From Methylocystaceae bacterium (GTDB lineage Bacteria; Pseudomonadota; Alphaproteobacteria; Rhizobiales; Beijerinckiaceae), in NCBI GenBank assembly GCA_003105285.1, contig PQAN01000087.1, positions 1 through 13,436 of the forward strand: a stretch of 13,436 bases of DNA, read 5' to 3'. Under the pieces are notes generated by a model. It was not told where the DNA came from. It ran no database searches and saw only the letters and a list, made by a program, of their open reading frames with translations. The position numbers were made by a program, and so were the translations under genes. This document shows, piece by piece, positions 1 to 8,001 of the stretch (position 1 is its first letter; the number at the start of each line of letters is the position of its first letter).

Positions 1-94
1 CCGTGGGGGCGGACCTCTCCGACAATTCAGGAAGCGTCATCATTCACCGTGACGTGAATCCGCCGGCAGCGAGCGTCCGCCTTTTAGCCCGAGC
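1..94. other. Intergenic left edge downstream of the Toprim gene
   Basis: No gene is supported here. The plus-strand frame that opens at base 3 runs antisense into the Toprim gene and looks like a shadow. The stretch holds a perfect inverted repeat (42-59). Its last bases on the minus strand could be the start of the leader of a further minus-strand gene lying left of the window: they carry TGACG, GAATT and GGAGAG in the same order as the DUF932 leader. That likeness is weak because the copy is cut off by the edge. Confidence 0.35.
42..59. repeat. Perfect 6-6-6 inverted repeat, operator- or hairpin-like
   Basis: ATTCAC (42-47) and GTGAAT (54-59) are perfect reverse complements around the hexamer CGTGAC. 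The repeat lies about 36 bases past the Toprim stop codon. No T-tract follows on either strand, so an intrinsic terminator is unlikely. It could be a protein-binding site for the next gene to the left or a small mRNA hairpin. Function is unknown. Confidence 0.35.
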
Positions 95-1156
95 CTATGC
101 CGTCTGCTCCATGAAGCGCGCGACGTCCTGCGGGGCGATCTGCACACGTACGGCCGCGCGGAGCGCGTCGAGCCCGAGCAGCCGCAGATCTTCGTTGAAG
201 TCGCCGAGCGCCGGAGACAGCACGATCGCCTCGATCCCCAGCTGCTGCGCCCGGTCGATCAACGTCGTCACCGCGCCGTCGCCGGCCGGATCGTCGTCTC
301 GCGCGATGTAGAGTCGGCGCAATGTGTCGGAGAAGAGGATGGCGGAGAGATGAGCCGCGGAGAGCGCCGCCGCCATCGGCATAGTCGGAAGCGCCGATCG
401 CAGCGACAGAACGGTTTCGACGCCTTCGCCCGCTGCCATGACCTCGCCCGCCACTCCGAAGCGGACCGCACGGCCGTTGAGATCGCCCATCGCCCGTCTC
501 GGCGTTTCGATCGGCGCCTTTCCGAGCGTCGTCTCAGAGAAGCCACGAGGATCGAGCCATGTGCGATGCACGCCGGTCAGGCGCCCGTCGAGATCCGTAA
601 CGGAGGCGATCATGGCCGGCCAGATTTCGGTCGGGGAATGCTCGTCTGGTCGGTGATAGCAGTGCGGATGAAAGCGGAGCGATGCGGTTTCGTGCAAAGC
701 CGTAATGCCGCGATTGCGCAGATACGCTTCTGCGAGAGATCCGGAAATCGGCTGCGACATCGCGAAAAGCCGTCTTGCCGACTCTCGAGACTCGGCCGGC
801 GCCGAACGTGTTTTTGTCTTCTTCGTCATCGGCTCCGGCTCAGGGCGCGGCAGTCTCAGGAACGAGCGCGCCTCATCGACAGTGTCCTTGAAATCGGCGA
901 AGCCGCAACTCGCCTGGATGACGTCGAGCAGATCGCCATGCTCGCCGGTCGCGCCGTCGGTCCATTTGCCGGCGGCGCCCTTGCCGCTCTTCGACCCGAT
1001 CAGTCGGACGAACATGGAGCGGCCCGGCGTGTTGCGAACATCGCCCACCAGCCAATAGCGGCCTTCGCGATGTCCATTGTGAAGATAATGACGGCACACC
1101 GCCTCGGCATGACGGCCGAGGCGCTGCGCGAGATCGGAGGCGTCGGGACAAGTCAT
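95..1156 (-). CDS. Toprim-domain protein with a degenerate primase-type zinc-binding N-terminus
   Basis: This 353-residue protein probably acts on DNA as a primase-like or other Toprim nucleotidyl-transfer protein of a mobile element. The Toprim signature is visible late in the protein: GEGVET at about 243-248 holds the conserved Glu, and ARDDDPAGDGA at about 285-295 holds the acidic DxD metal site. An N-terminal region (about 20-100) reads like the P4-alpha/CHC2 primase zinc-binding fold (NTPGRSMFVRL, then GKWTDGATGEHGDLLD) but lacks the paired Cys ligands. A Lys/Arg/Pro linker sits at 101-125. I start at ATG 1156 rather than the in-frame ATG at 1204 because a strong AAGGAGG lies nine bases upstream. 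The gene starts one base after the helicase stop (TGACATG), so the two are likely translationally coupled. The exact reaction is not shown by the sequence. Confidence 0.85.
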   Translation of the reverse strand: MTCPDASDLAQRLGRHAEAVCRHYLHNGHREGRYWLVGDVRNTPGRSMFVRLIGSKSGKGAAGKWTDGATGEHGDLLDVIQASCGFADFKDTVDEARSFLRLPRPEPEPMTKKTKTRSAPAESRESARRLFAMSQPISGSLAEAYLRNRGITALHETASLRFHPHCYHRPDEHSPTEIWPAMIASVTDLDGRLTGVHRTWLDPRGFSETTLGKAPIETPRRAMGDLNGRAVRFGVAGEVMAAGEGVETVLSLRSALPTMPMAAALSAAHLSAILFSDTLRRLYIARDDDPAGDGAVTTLIDRAQQLGIEAIVLSPALGDFNEDLRLLGLDALRAAVRVQIAPQDVARFMEQTA

Positions 1157-1157
1157 G

Positions 1158-4100
1158 TCACGCTGCCTCCTTTTCGCTGACGCGTCGGAGCGGATAGCGC
1201 TCAATCAACTTCGCGAGGATCGCCGTGCCGCTCGCGTCGACCGGCACGAACATGTGCAGCTTCCAGGAGATGATCTCGTGGAACAGCCCATAGGCGGTGA
1301 GGCGCTCGCGCATGGCGTCGGTGAACCCCGACAGCTCGATGCGGTGCGCGCCCATGACGCGGACGCGACGAAGCTGGAGGTCCTCGGCGAGGTGGAGAAC
1401 GGCGCCGCCATCCGTCAGGGCGGCGAACGCATCCTCTGCGGACAGATCGGCGGCGCCGCTCGCGAGAGCTCCCGTGACCCAGGCGGGCGAGACCCGGCGA
1501 CCGATGATGCGCTCGCCGTCATCGGTCTGAAGGCGATAGACCCGCGTCGAATCCTTCGGCAGACGCTTCCAAATCGGCAGCAGCAGGCCCGCGACGATGT
1601 GAATCGTGCTGTCGGAAAACTCAGGCACGGCGGCAACCTCGGCGCTCCACGCGGCGGCGAAAGCGCGCCCGTCGGCCTCGGTCCAATGGCTTTCCTCCGT
1701 CATCTTCAGCGACGCATAATGCTGCTCCATCGGCCTGACGAGGCGCACGCGCCGCTCGATCTCGCCATCATCGAGCATCAGCGACGGCGCAGGCAGTTGG
1801 ATCGCCGTTCGGCCGGAGCGCTCGTTGACGAGCGGCACGGCGCGCCGATCGGCGAGAAGATCGAGCGCCCGGTCGAGTGACAGAGGATGATTGCGCTCGC
1901 GCTGTGTAATCGTCAGCAGGCGTGTCTCCGCGCCTGTGCCGGGATGGACGTAAATGGTCCGGCGATCGGTGACGAGGAAACTCTCGGCGCGTAGCGTCTC
2001 GAGTCCGACGTCATAGACGCCAGCGGCGATGGCGCCTTCGACCTTCGCGTTCAGCAATTGCTCGAATGCGGTGAACAGAACGCCCTGGAGCTCGATGGTC
2101 AGCGCCAGCAATCGATTGAGGAAGGTCGTGATCGGCGGCAGGTCGTCCTTGATCCCATTGGAATCCGCCAGCGACAATCCCGTCGCATCTTCGAAGGTCT
2201 GCAAGGAACAGCCTTCGATCTTGCCGCGGACGAGCAGTAGATAGAGCTGTCGCAACGCGTCGCGCGCATAATGACTCTCCAGATTGTCCTCGGGACGAAA
2301 CAGGCCCTGGCCGCCAGTCTGGCGCTGCCCGCGCGTGATCGCGCCCAGCGTGTCGAGCCGGCGCGCGATGGTCGAGAGAAAGCGCTTCTCCGCCTTCACA
2401 TCGGTCGCGATCGGCCGGAAGAGCGGCGGCTGCGCCTGATTGGTGCGATTGGTGCGACCGAGGCCCTGGATCGCCGTGTCGGCCTTCCATCCCGGCTCGA
2501 GCAGATAATGAACCCGGAGCCGCCGGTTCCGGGCGGAGAGCTCGGCATGGTAGCTGCGCCCAGTGCCGCCGGCATCGGAAAAGACGAGGATGCGTTTCTG
2601 ATCGTCCATGAAGGCGGCGGTCTCGGCGAGATTGGCCGAGCCGGCGCGGCTCTCGACGGCAAGGCGCTTGCCCTTGCGCACGATGCGCCGCGAGCGCCCG
2701 GTCACTTCGGCGACCACATCGGTCCCGAAACGCTGGACGATCTGATCGAGCGCGCCGGGAACCGGAGCCAGGGAGGCGAGCTTTTCGATGAGCGCAGTGC
2801 GGCGGGCGACCGCCTCGCGGCTCTCGACCGGCTGTCCGTCGCGAAAGACGGGTCGCGACGACAGATTGCCTTCGCTGTCGGTGAATGGCTCGTAGAGCTG
2901 CACGGGGAAGGAATGGGCGAGATAGTCGAGCACATATTCCCGCGGCGTGATGTCGACCTGGACGTCATTCCATTCCTCGGTCGGAATCTCCGAGAGACGG
3001 CGCTCCATCAGAGCCTCGCCGGTCGAGACGATCTGGACGACGGCGGCGTAGCCTTCCTCCATATCGCGCTCGATCGAGCGGATCAGCGTCGGCGTCTTCA
3101 TGCTCGTCAGCAGATGGCCGAAAAAGCGCTGCTTGGCGGATTCGAACGCGGATCGAGCAGCGGCTTTGGCCTGCCGGTTGAGCGTGCCGGTCGCGCCCGT
3201 GATGTTCGCCGCCTGCATGGCGGCGTCGAGATTATTGTGGATGACGGCGAAGGCTTCGGCGTAGGAATCGTAGATTCGGGTCTGCTCCGGCGTCAGCCGA
3301 TGCTCGACCAGCTCATATTCGACGCCCTCGTAGCTGAGCGAGCGCGCCGTATAGAGGCCGAGCGCACGAAGGTCGCGGGCGAGCACTTCCATCGCCGCGA
3401 CGCCGCCGGCTTCGATCGCCTCCACGAATTCGGCGCGCGTCGCGAAAGGAAAATCCTCTCCGCCCCAGAGGCCGAGCCGCTGGGCGTAGGCGAGATTGTG
3501 GACCGTGGTGGCGCCGGTCGCCGAAACATAGACGATGCGCGCGTTCGGCGTCGCGTGCTGGAGGCGAAGTCCTGCGCGGCCCTGCTGCGAGGCGGCCTGG
3601 TCGCCGCGTTCGCCCTTGCCGCCGGCGGCGTTTTGCATCGCGTGGCTCTCGTCGAAGATGATGACCCCGTCGAAATCGGGGCCCAACCATTCGACGATCT
3701 GCCGCACGCGGGAAGCCTTCTCGCCGCGTTCATCGGACCGCAGCGTAGCGTAGGTCAAAAATAGGATACCTTCGTGGAGGAAGATCGGCTTGCCCTGGGG
3801 AAAGCGCGAGAGCGGTGTGACGAGCAGGCGCTCCATGCCGAGCGCCGACCAGTCGCGCTGCGCATCTTCGAGAAGCTTGTCGGATTTGGAGATCCACACC
3901 GCCCTGCGGCGCCCCTGCATCCAATTGTCGAGGATGATCCCGGCCGACTGGCGGCCCTTGCCGGCCCCGGTCCCATCGCCCAGCATGAAGCCGCGGCGGA
4001 AGCGAACGCCATTCTTCGCTTCGTCGCGCGCCGCGGCGACGATGTCGAATGTCTCGTCGACCGTCCATGAGCCGGCGAGAAACGCCGAATGGGCTTCCCC

Positions 4101-5480
4101 GGCGTAGATGACTGTTTCGAGCTGGGCGTCGGAGAGGAGGCCGTCGGAGACGACGTTCGCCGGCAAGCGTGGCCGATAGCTGGGCTTCGGCGGCGCGACG
4201 GAGGCCATTGCGGCGGATTGCACCAGTTTGGTGGGGTGCGCCTGAGAGCCGGGAATACGGATCGACTGCAATCCGTATTCTTCATAGATCGCATCCGTCA
4301 GCCGAGCGCCTTCCGGCGGCGTCCAGTCGACGGCCTCATAGGTGAGCCCCTCGCCCTCGGGCGCGCCGGGGAGCGTCGCTCGACGAACCGGAGCGTTTCG
4401 AACGGAAATGGCCGGCGCCATGCGCTGCCGCGGACCGTTGGCCGGCGCCGGCAAGGCGACCGGCAATCGCGGGGGCGCCAACTCGCCGATCCAGGCGAGG
4501 AGCGTCGCGACATCGGGCGCCATGCCGTGCGACGTGGGAAAGACGGTTGGGTCGCCCGCCGGCAGCTTGTCGATGATCGTCAGCCGCGTCTCGATTGATG
4601 TGCCATGCTTGGCGTAGACGGCGCCGTCTATCGCGACGGAAAAGGCGACGCGGCCGCGCCGCTGAAGGCCGATGAAGGCGTCTCGCCAAGCCGGCGTGTC
4701 GGGCGCGAAGCTCGCGCCGGTGATCGCGACGAGGCGGCCGCCATCGGCCAGTCGCGCCAGCGCGGAGGCGATGTGGCGATAGGCGGCGTCCGCCATTCGG
4801 CCGGAGACATTCGCCATGGCCGAGAACGGCGGGTTCATCAGCACGACGGAGGGAACGATCGCGGGATCGAGATGATCGTCGATCTGCGCCGCGTCGAAGC
4901 GTGTAACCGGAACGGAGGGAAAGAGAAGCGAGAGAAGCTCTACGCGGGTCTCGGCGAACTCGTTGACGATGAGGGACGCGCCGGCCAGCTCCGCGAGAAT
5001 GGCGAGCAGTCCCGTGCCGGCCGACGGTTCTAGAACGTGGTCGGCGGGCGAAATCGCCGCCGCCGTGAGAACCGCGAGGCCGAGCGGGATCGGCGTCGAG
5101 AATTGCTGGAAGGTCTCGCTTTCCTCCGAGCGGCGCGTATGCGTCGGCAAGAGGTCGGCGACCTTCGACAGCATCGGAAGTGCGGCGGCCGAAGTGCCGG
5201 CTTTGCGGAGAAGCGCCTTTCCGTATTTGCGTAGGAACAGAACCGTTGTCGCCTCGCAAGCGTCATAGCCCATTTTCCAATCCCAGGCGCCGGAGGCATC
5301 CGATGCGCCGAAGGCGGATTCCATCGCCGCGCGCAGGATTGCGGCGTCGACGCGTCGGCCTTGTTCGAGATACGGAAGGAGACGACGAGCCGCGTCGGCG
5401 CTCGCGGAACTGTTGGAGGAGCGATCGGTGAGAGTCGACGCAGCCGCATCGGCGGCCGCTGGAGCAGAAATTCTGGACAT
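1158..5480 (-). CDS. Strawberry-notch family helicase fused to an N-terminal adenine-type DNA methyltransferase
   Basis: This 1,440-residue protein joins two enzymes. Residues about 125-300 form a Rossmann methyltransferase: VLEPSAGTGLLA (149-160) is the AdoMet-binding motif I and LMNPPFSA (214-221) is the NPPF catalytic motif of N6-adenine methyltransferases. From about 440 a superfamily 2 helicase/ATPase follows, with Walker A GDGTGAGKGRQ (501-511), Walker B IIFDESH (607-613), SAT (653-655) and motif VI QGLGRTNRTN (1005-1014). The remaining 340 residues match the family's C-terminal region but show no motif I can name. Length and order fit mobile-element members of the family. Phage P1 DarB, a similar methyltransferase-helicase, protects incoming DNA from type I restriction, so an antirestriction role is a reasonable inference. 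ATG 5480 is the only usable start before an in-frame stop, yet it has no clear Shine-Dalgarno and sits at the foot of a large potential hairpin. Confidence 0.92.
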   Translation of the reverse strand: MSRISAPAAADAAASTLTDRSSNSSASADAARRLLPYLEQGRRVDAAILRAAMESAFGASDASGAWDWKMGYDACEATTVLFLRKYGKALLRKAGTSAAALPMLSKVADLLPTHTRRSEESETFQQFSTPIPLGLAVLTAAAISPADHVLEPSAGTGLLAILAELAGASLIVNEFAETRVELLSLLFPSVPVTRFDAAQIDDHLDPAIVPSVVLMNPPFSAMANVSGRMADAAYRHIASALARLADGGRLVAITGASFAPDTPAWRDAFIGLQRRGRVAFSVAIDGAVYAKHGTSIETRLTIIDKLPAGDPTVFPTSHGMAPDVATLLAWIGELAPPRLPVALPAPANGPRQRMAPAISVRNAPVRRATLPGAPEGEGLTYEAVDWTPPEGARLTDAIYEEYGLQSIRIPGSQAHPTKLVQSAAMASVAPPKPSYRPRLPANVVSDGLLSDAQLETVIYAGEAHSAFLAGSWTVDETFDIVAAARDEAKNGVRFRRGFMLGDGTGAGKGRQSAGIILDNWMQGRRRAVWISKSDKLLEDAQRDWSALGMERLLVTPLSRFPQGKPIFLHEGILFLTYATLRSDERGEKASRVRQIVEWLGPDFDGVIIFDESHAMQNAAGGKGERGDQAASQQGRAGLRLQHATPNARIVYVSATGATTVHNLAYAQRLGLWGGEDFPFATRAEFVEAIEAGGVAAMEVLARDLRALGLYTARSLSYEGVEYELVEHRLTPEQTRIYDSYAEAFAVIHNNLDAAMQAANITGATGTLNRQAKAAARSAFESAKQRFFGHLLTSMKTPTLIRSIERDMEEGYAAVVQIVSTGEALMERRLSEIPTEEWNDVQVDITPREYVLDYLAHSFPVQLYEPFTDSEGNLSSRPVFRDGQPVESREAVARRTALIEKLASLAPVPGALDQIVQRFGTDVVAEVTGRSRRIVRKGKRLAVESRAGSANLAETAAFMDDQKRILVFSDAGGTGRSYHAELSARNRRLRVHYLLEPGWKADTAIQGLGRTNRTNQAQPPLFRPIATDVKAEKRFLSTIARRLDTLGAITRGQRQTGGQGLFRPEDNLESHYARDALRQLYLLLVRGKIEGCSLQTFEDATGLSLADSNGIKDDLPPITTFLNRLLALTIELQGVLFTAFEQLLNAKVEGAIAAGVYDVGLETLRAESFLVTDRRTIYVHPGTGAETRLLTITQRERNHPLSLDRALDLLADRRAVPLVNERSGRTAIQLPAPSLMLDDGEIERRVRLVRPMEQHYASLKMTEESHWTEADGRAFAAAWSAEVAAVPEFSDSTIHIVAGLLLPIWKRLPKDSTRVYRLQTDDGERIIGRRVSPAWVTGALASGAADLSAEDAFAALTDGGAVLHLAEDLQLRRVRVMGAHRIELSGFTDAMRERLTAYGLFHEIISWKLHMFVPVDASGTAILAKLIERYPLRRVSEKEAA
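1166..1172 (-). promoter_or_regulatory. Strong Shine-Dalgarno of the Toprim gene, inside the helicase gene
   Basis: On the minus strand AAGGAGG precedes ATG 1156 with a nine-base gap. It lies within the last codons of the helicase gene, whose TGA (1160-1158) is one base from the ATG. It fixes the Toprim start at 1156 and suggests that ribosomes ending the helicase reinitiate on the Toprim gene. Confidence 0.75.
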
Positions 5481-5571
5481 GGAAGAGGTCTCGGGAGAGC
5501 GGGAGTGGACGAGCCGGCTGGCGCTCTCTCTCGGACCCGCCGGCTCGCCTCCCTTCCGGCCGGCCTCTTCC
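5481..5571 (-). promoter_or_regulatory. Structured 5' leader of the methyltransferase-helicase gene
   Basis: In the mRNA sense an outer pair GGAAGAGG (5571-5564) and CCTCTTCC (5488-5481) brackets a perfect 9-bp stem CGAGCCGGC (5547-5539) / GCCGGCTCG (5518-5510). A GGGAG/CTCCC pair is possible between them. The right outer arm touches the ATG, and there is no usable Shine-Dalgarno. The inner loop carries CCGAGAGAGAG, also present in the parB leader. The structure may control helicase translation. Pairing was found by eye and not computed. Confidence 0.5.
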
Positions 5572-5622
5572 TCTCACCGCGTTTCCGACGACTCGCGTGA
5601 GAGCGCGGTCAATCGGAATCGC

Positions 5623-5638
5623 GTGACGGAGAGGTCAC
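5623..5638. repeat. Operator-like inverted repeat upstream of the helicase gene
   Basis: GTGAC (5623-5627) and GTCAC (5634-5638) form a perfect 5-6-5 inverted repeat between the parB terminator and the helicase leader, where a promoter for the helicase would be expected. A TTGACC hexamer lies close by on the minus strand (5613-5608) but no convincing -10 follows. A repressor or ParB-like site is possible. The short arms mean chance cannot be excluded. Confidence 0.25.
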
Positions 5639-5673
5639 AGGCGCTGGATGACGGAATTCTCGATCGCCGGCAT

Positions 5674-5706
5674 AAAAAACGGCGGAGCGCTCTGCAGCGC
5701 TCCGCC
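5674..5706 (-). terminator. Intrinsic terminator after parB
   Basis: A perfect 10-bp stem, GGCGGAGCGC (5681-5690) with GCGCTCCGCC (5697-5706), closes a 6-base loop. On the minus strand it is followed by G and then six T (5679-5674). It begins 11 bases past the parB stop codon. It separates parB from the helicase gene and implies a separate promoter for the latter between about 5580 and 5670. Confidence 0.9.
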
Positions 5707-5716
5707 GAAAGATCAT

Positions 5717-7828
5717 TCATCCGCAATCGGAATCAGCGCTCTCGGTCGCTTCATCGTCCGAGAGAAATTCAGGCAGATCTTCGGATTCGTCGGCTGTTTC
5801 TGCCGCCGACAGCTCGGCCTGCGCGCCGTCGTCGAGCCTCAAAGGCTCCGGCAGCCAGCCGGAGTCGGCGAGCAAGCGTTCGGCTTCGACCGCCATCTCG
5901 CCCTTTTTCAGATGTTCGATGAGCTGGACCGCTCGTTCGCCCTTGGCTTCGCGGACGGCGTCCAGGATTCGTCGCTTCGGCACGCGACCGAGATAATTGT
6001 CGACGGTCGGCTTCCAGCCGGCGTCGACCATGTTCGAGCCGACCGCTCGAGCGAGCCGGTCGGCATTCTTCAAGCGCTGCTGCACCGAATGCGCTGTGAC
6101 CGCGCCGCCGCCATAGCGGTCAACCTTCTCATGGAGGGCATTGACGCCATGGCTGACGCAATGCGCGAGTAGCGCGAGGCGATGCGCATCGTCGAGGTCG
6201 ACGAGCCAATCCCAGAGCTCCTGGTCGTCCCTGGGAATGCTCGATTTCCATGCGTCCTGCCGCTCCGCGATCGCATGTGAGCTGGCGCTGTTCTTCAGAT
6301 CCGTGGGCTGGGTCGGAAAGGAGATCTGCCGCAAGAAAATTTCCAAGCCGGATGTCGAAATCGACGCATAATTGAAGCTGTCGGCGACGAGCTTATGCAG
6401 CAAGGCCGTCATGGCGACACGCGGATTATTAGCGACGGCGTTCTGCAGCGCCAATGTTCTGTGCGCCGTCAGCTCGATCATCAGCCGCTCGGGCAATGGC
6501 GCGAGCGCGTCGGTTTCATCTTCTTCCGAGTCGATCGGGCGGCCTGCGATGGTGATGACGGCCTGCTGCGTGGCGGGAGCAATGGCTGGTGGGAATTCCG
6601 CTGTGCCCGCATCCTCGTTCGTGCTCTCCTCATGAGCGGGCGGCTCGTCCTGGGGCCGCACATAGCCGCGATCGACAGAGAGAAGGCCTTCGGCGTCGAT
6701 GCTGACGAACGCTCCGGCGCGCGCGACGTCGGCCGGGTCGAAGCTCCGCGGTCGATTTTGCAGCTCGGCGAGCGCAGTCTCGATTTCTCCCAGGCGCCGG
6801 TCTACATCCTCCGGCAACTCGTCCACTTTTTCATATTCGGTCTCCAGGCTCTCATGTTCGGCTTCCAGCGAGTCGATCGTCGCCTGCTCGTCTTTGGTCA
6901 ACTCGGTGGACGCGCCGACGAGTTCTCTCAGCCCATTCGAATGTCCGAATGGAAACGAGACCGCGACCTCGACCCATTTCCAGCCCTCGACGGCGACCGC
7001 TTCGGCCGCCGCCTTCAACTTCTCGATGACGAGGCTGTCGAGCAGGGCGACATTTTCCAGCCAGCCGCCGTCGTCGTGCTGAAACAGGTCGCGCATGACC
7101 AGTCCGCCCGCGGCTTCATAGGCGTCGAGGCCGACGAAGACGGCTCGCCGATCGGCGGCGCGCACAGCTTTTTCCGTCAGCATGCGCCGGATCTGATAAG
7201 GTTCTTTCGACCACGACTTTTCCAGCGCCGCCCAGACCTGCTCCTGGCGAGCATGGTCCGACGAGACGGCGAAGGCCATCAACTGCTCCAGCGACATTCC
7301 ATCTTCGGCGTAGATGTCGAGGAGCTTTTCCGACACGCTGGTTAGCCGCAGGCGCTGCTTCACGACATTAACGCCGATGAAGAAGGCCGCGGCGATATCC
7401 TCCTCGGACTTTCCCTTCGCCCGCATCGCCTGAAAGGCGCGGAACTGATCGAGCGGATGCAGCGGCGCGCGCTGGACGTTCTCGGCGAGCGAGTCGTCTT
7501 CCGCGAGGATGTCGCTCGCGGGATCGCGGACGACGCAGGGGACGGGCGCCGTTTTAGCGAGCCGCTTCTGTTTGACCAGAAGCTCGAGCGCACGGTAGCG
7601 GCGACCGCCCGCGGGAATCTCGAACATGCCGGTCTCGGCGCCGTCGGCGTCGAGCACGGGACGCACGTTCAGGCTCTGAAGCAGGGTGCGGCGCGCGATG
7701 TCCTCGGCGAGCTCCTCGATCGAGACGCCGGCCTTCACCCGCCGGACATTCGCCTGGGAGAGGACGAGCTTGTTGAAAGGAATGTCGCGCGAGGACGACA
7801 GTGTGATCTTCTGAGCGGCAGTAGCCAT
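5717..7828 (-). CDS. Long ParB-domain (ParB/RepB/Spo0J family) DNA-binding protein
   Basis: This 703-residue protein carries a ParB N-terminal domain at about 14-125, with GGRRYRA (74-80), the counterpart of the GERRxRA CTP-binding motif, and ENVQR (116-120). A helix-turn-helix candidate follows at about 141-165 (SEEDIAAAFFIGVNVVKQRL). A Glu-rich probable coiled coil lies at about 308-358, and the tail from 670 is very acidic. The length far exceeds the roughly 300 residues of classical ParB and fits the large ParB-like proteins common on Hyphomicrobiales plasmids. No ParA gene is in the window, so classical partition is not demonstrated; a regulatory, nuclease or accessory role is open. I start at ATG 7828 (MATAAQKI) because a GGAG lies nine bases upstream in a leader shared with the DUF932 gene. 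The ATG at 7843 falls inside that leader's stem. Confidence 0.88.
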   Translation of the reverse strand: MATAAQKITLSSSRDIPFNKLVLSQANVRRVKAGVSIEELAEDIARRTLLQSLNVRPVLDADGAETGMFEIPAGGRRYRALELLVKQKRLAKTAPVPCVVRDPASDILAEDDSLAENVQRAPLHPLDQFRAFQAMRAKGKSEEDIAAAFFIGVNVVKQRLRLTSVSEKLLDIYAEDGMSLEQLMAFAVSSDHARQEQVWAALEKSWSKEPYQIRRMLTEKAVRAADRRAVFVGLDAYEAAGGLVMRDLFQHDDGGWLENVALLDSLVIEKLKAAAEAVAVEGWKWVEVAVSFPFGHSNGLRELVGASTELTKDEQATIDSLEAEHESLETEYEKVDELPEDVDRRLGEIETALAELQNRPRSFDPADVARAGAFVSIDAEGLLSVDRGYVRPQDEPPAHEESTNEDAGTAEFPPAIAPATQQAVITIAGRPIDSEEDETDALAPLPERLMIELTAHRTLALQNAVANNPRVAMTALLHKLVADSFNYASISTSGLEIFLRQISFPTQPTDLKNSASSHAIAERQDAWKSSIPRDDQELWDWLVDLDDAHRLALLAHCVSHGVNALHEKVDRYGGGAVTAHSVQQRLKNADRLARAVGSNMVDAGWKPTVDNYLGRVPKRRILDAVREAKGERAVQLIEHLKKGEMAVEAERLLADSGWLPEPLRLDDGAQAELSAAETADESEDLPEFLSDDEATESADSDCG

Positions 7829-7837
7829 CGGGATGAA

Positions 7838-7886
7838 CTCCATGACGGGCGGCCGAAAGCCTCTCTCTCGGCTCGCAGCGCGTCAC
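7838..7886 (-). promoter_or_regulatory. Structured 5' leader of parB, shared with the DUF932 gene
   Basis: In the mRNA sense GTGACG (7886-7881) can pair with CGTCAT (7847-7842), enclosing an 8-bp stem GCCGAGAG (7872-7865) / CTTTCGGC (7859-7852) with loop AGAGG. The GGAG ribosome binding site (7841-7838) follows the outer stem directly. Over the 3' half, from GAGAGA to GGAG, it matches the DUF932 leader at 26 of 29 aligned bases with one gap, and all three differences are transitions. It may be a cis-acting RNA element coordinating backbone genes. Confidence 0.6.
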
Positions 7887-7962
7887 GAAGCACGGCGCCG
7901 CCCTCTGACTCTGAGGACGACGCCGCTGGAACGAGGATCAGCAGATGCGGAAATGCACGAAA

Positions 7963-7990
7963 CCGGAGACACTGATTTCCGCGTCTCCGG
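7963..7990 (-). terminator. Possible intrinsic terminator after the DUF932 gene
   Basis: CCGGAGAC (7963-7970) and GTCTCCGG (7983-7990) form an 8-bp stem with a 12-base loop. On the minus strand the stem is followed by TTTCGTGCATTT, a poor T-tract. It starts about 11 bases past the DUF932 stop codon. It is probably a weak terminator or an mRNA-end hairpin. Confidence 0.45.
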
Positions 7991-8001
7991 CTTTCCGGAA
8001 T

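Noticed and set aside
2271..3764. Long plus-strand frame (497 codons) and similar ones at 350-1180, 6395-7345 and 7945-9159
   Set aside because: They lie antisense to clear genes with motifs, have low-complexity Arg/Ala/Gly-rich products and no ribosome binding sites; this is typical of GC-rich DNA.
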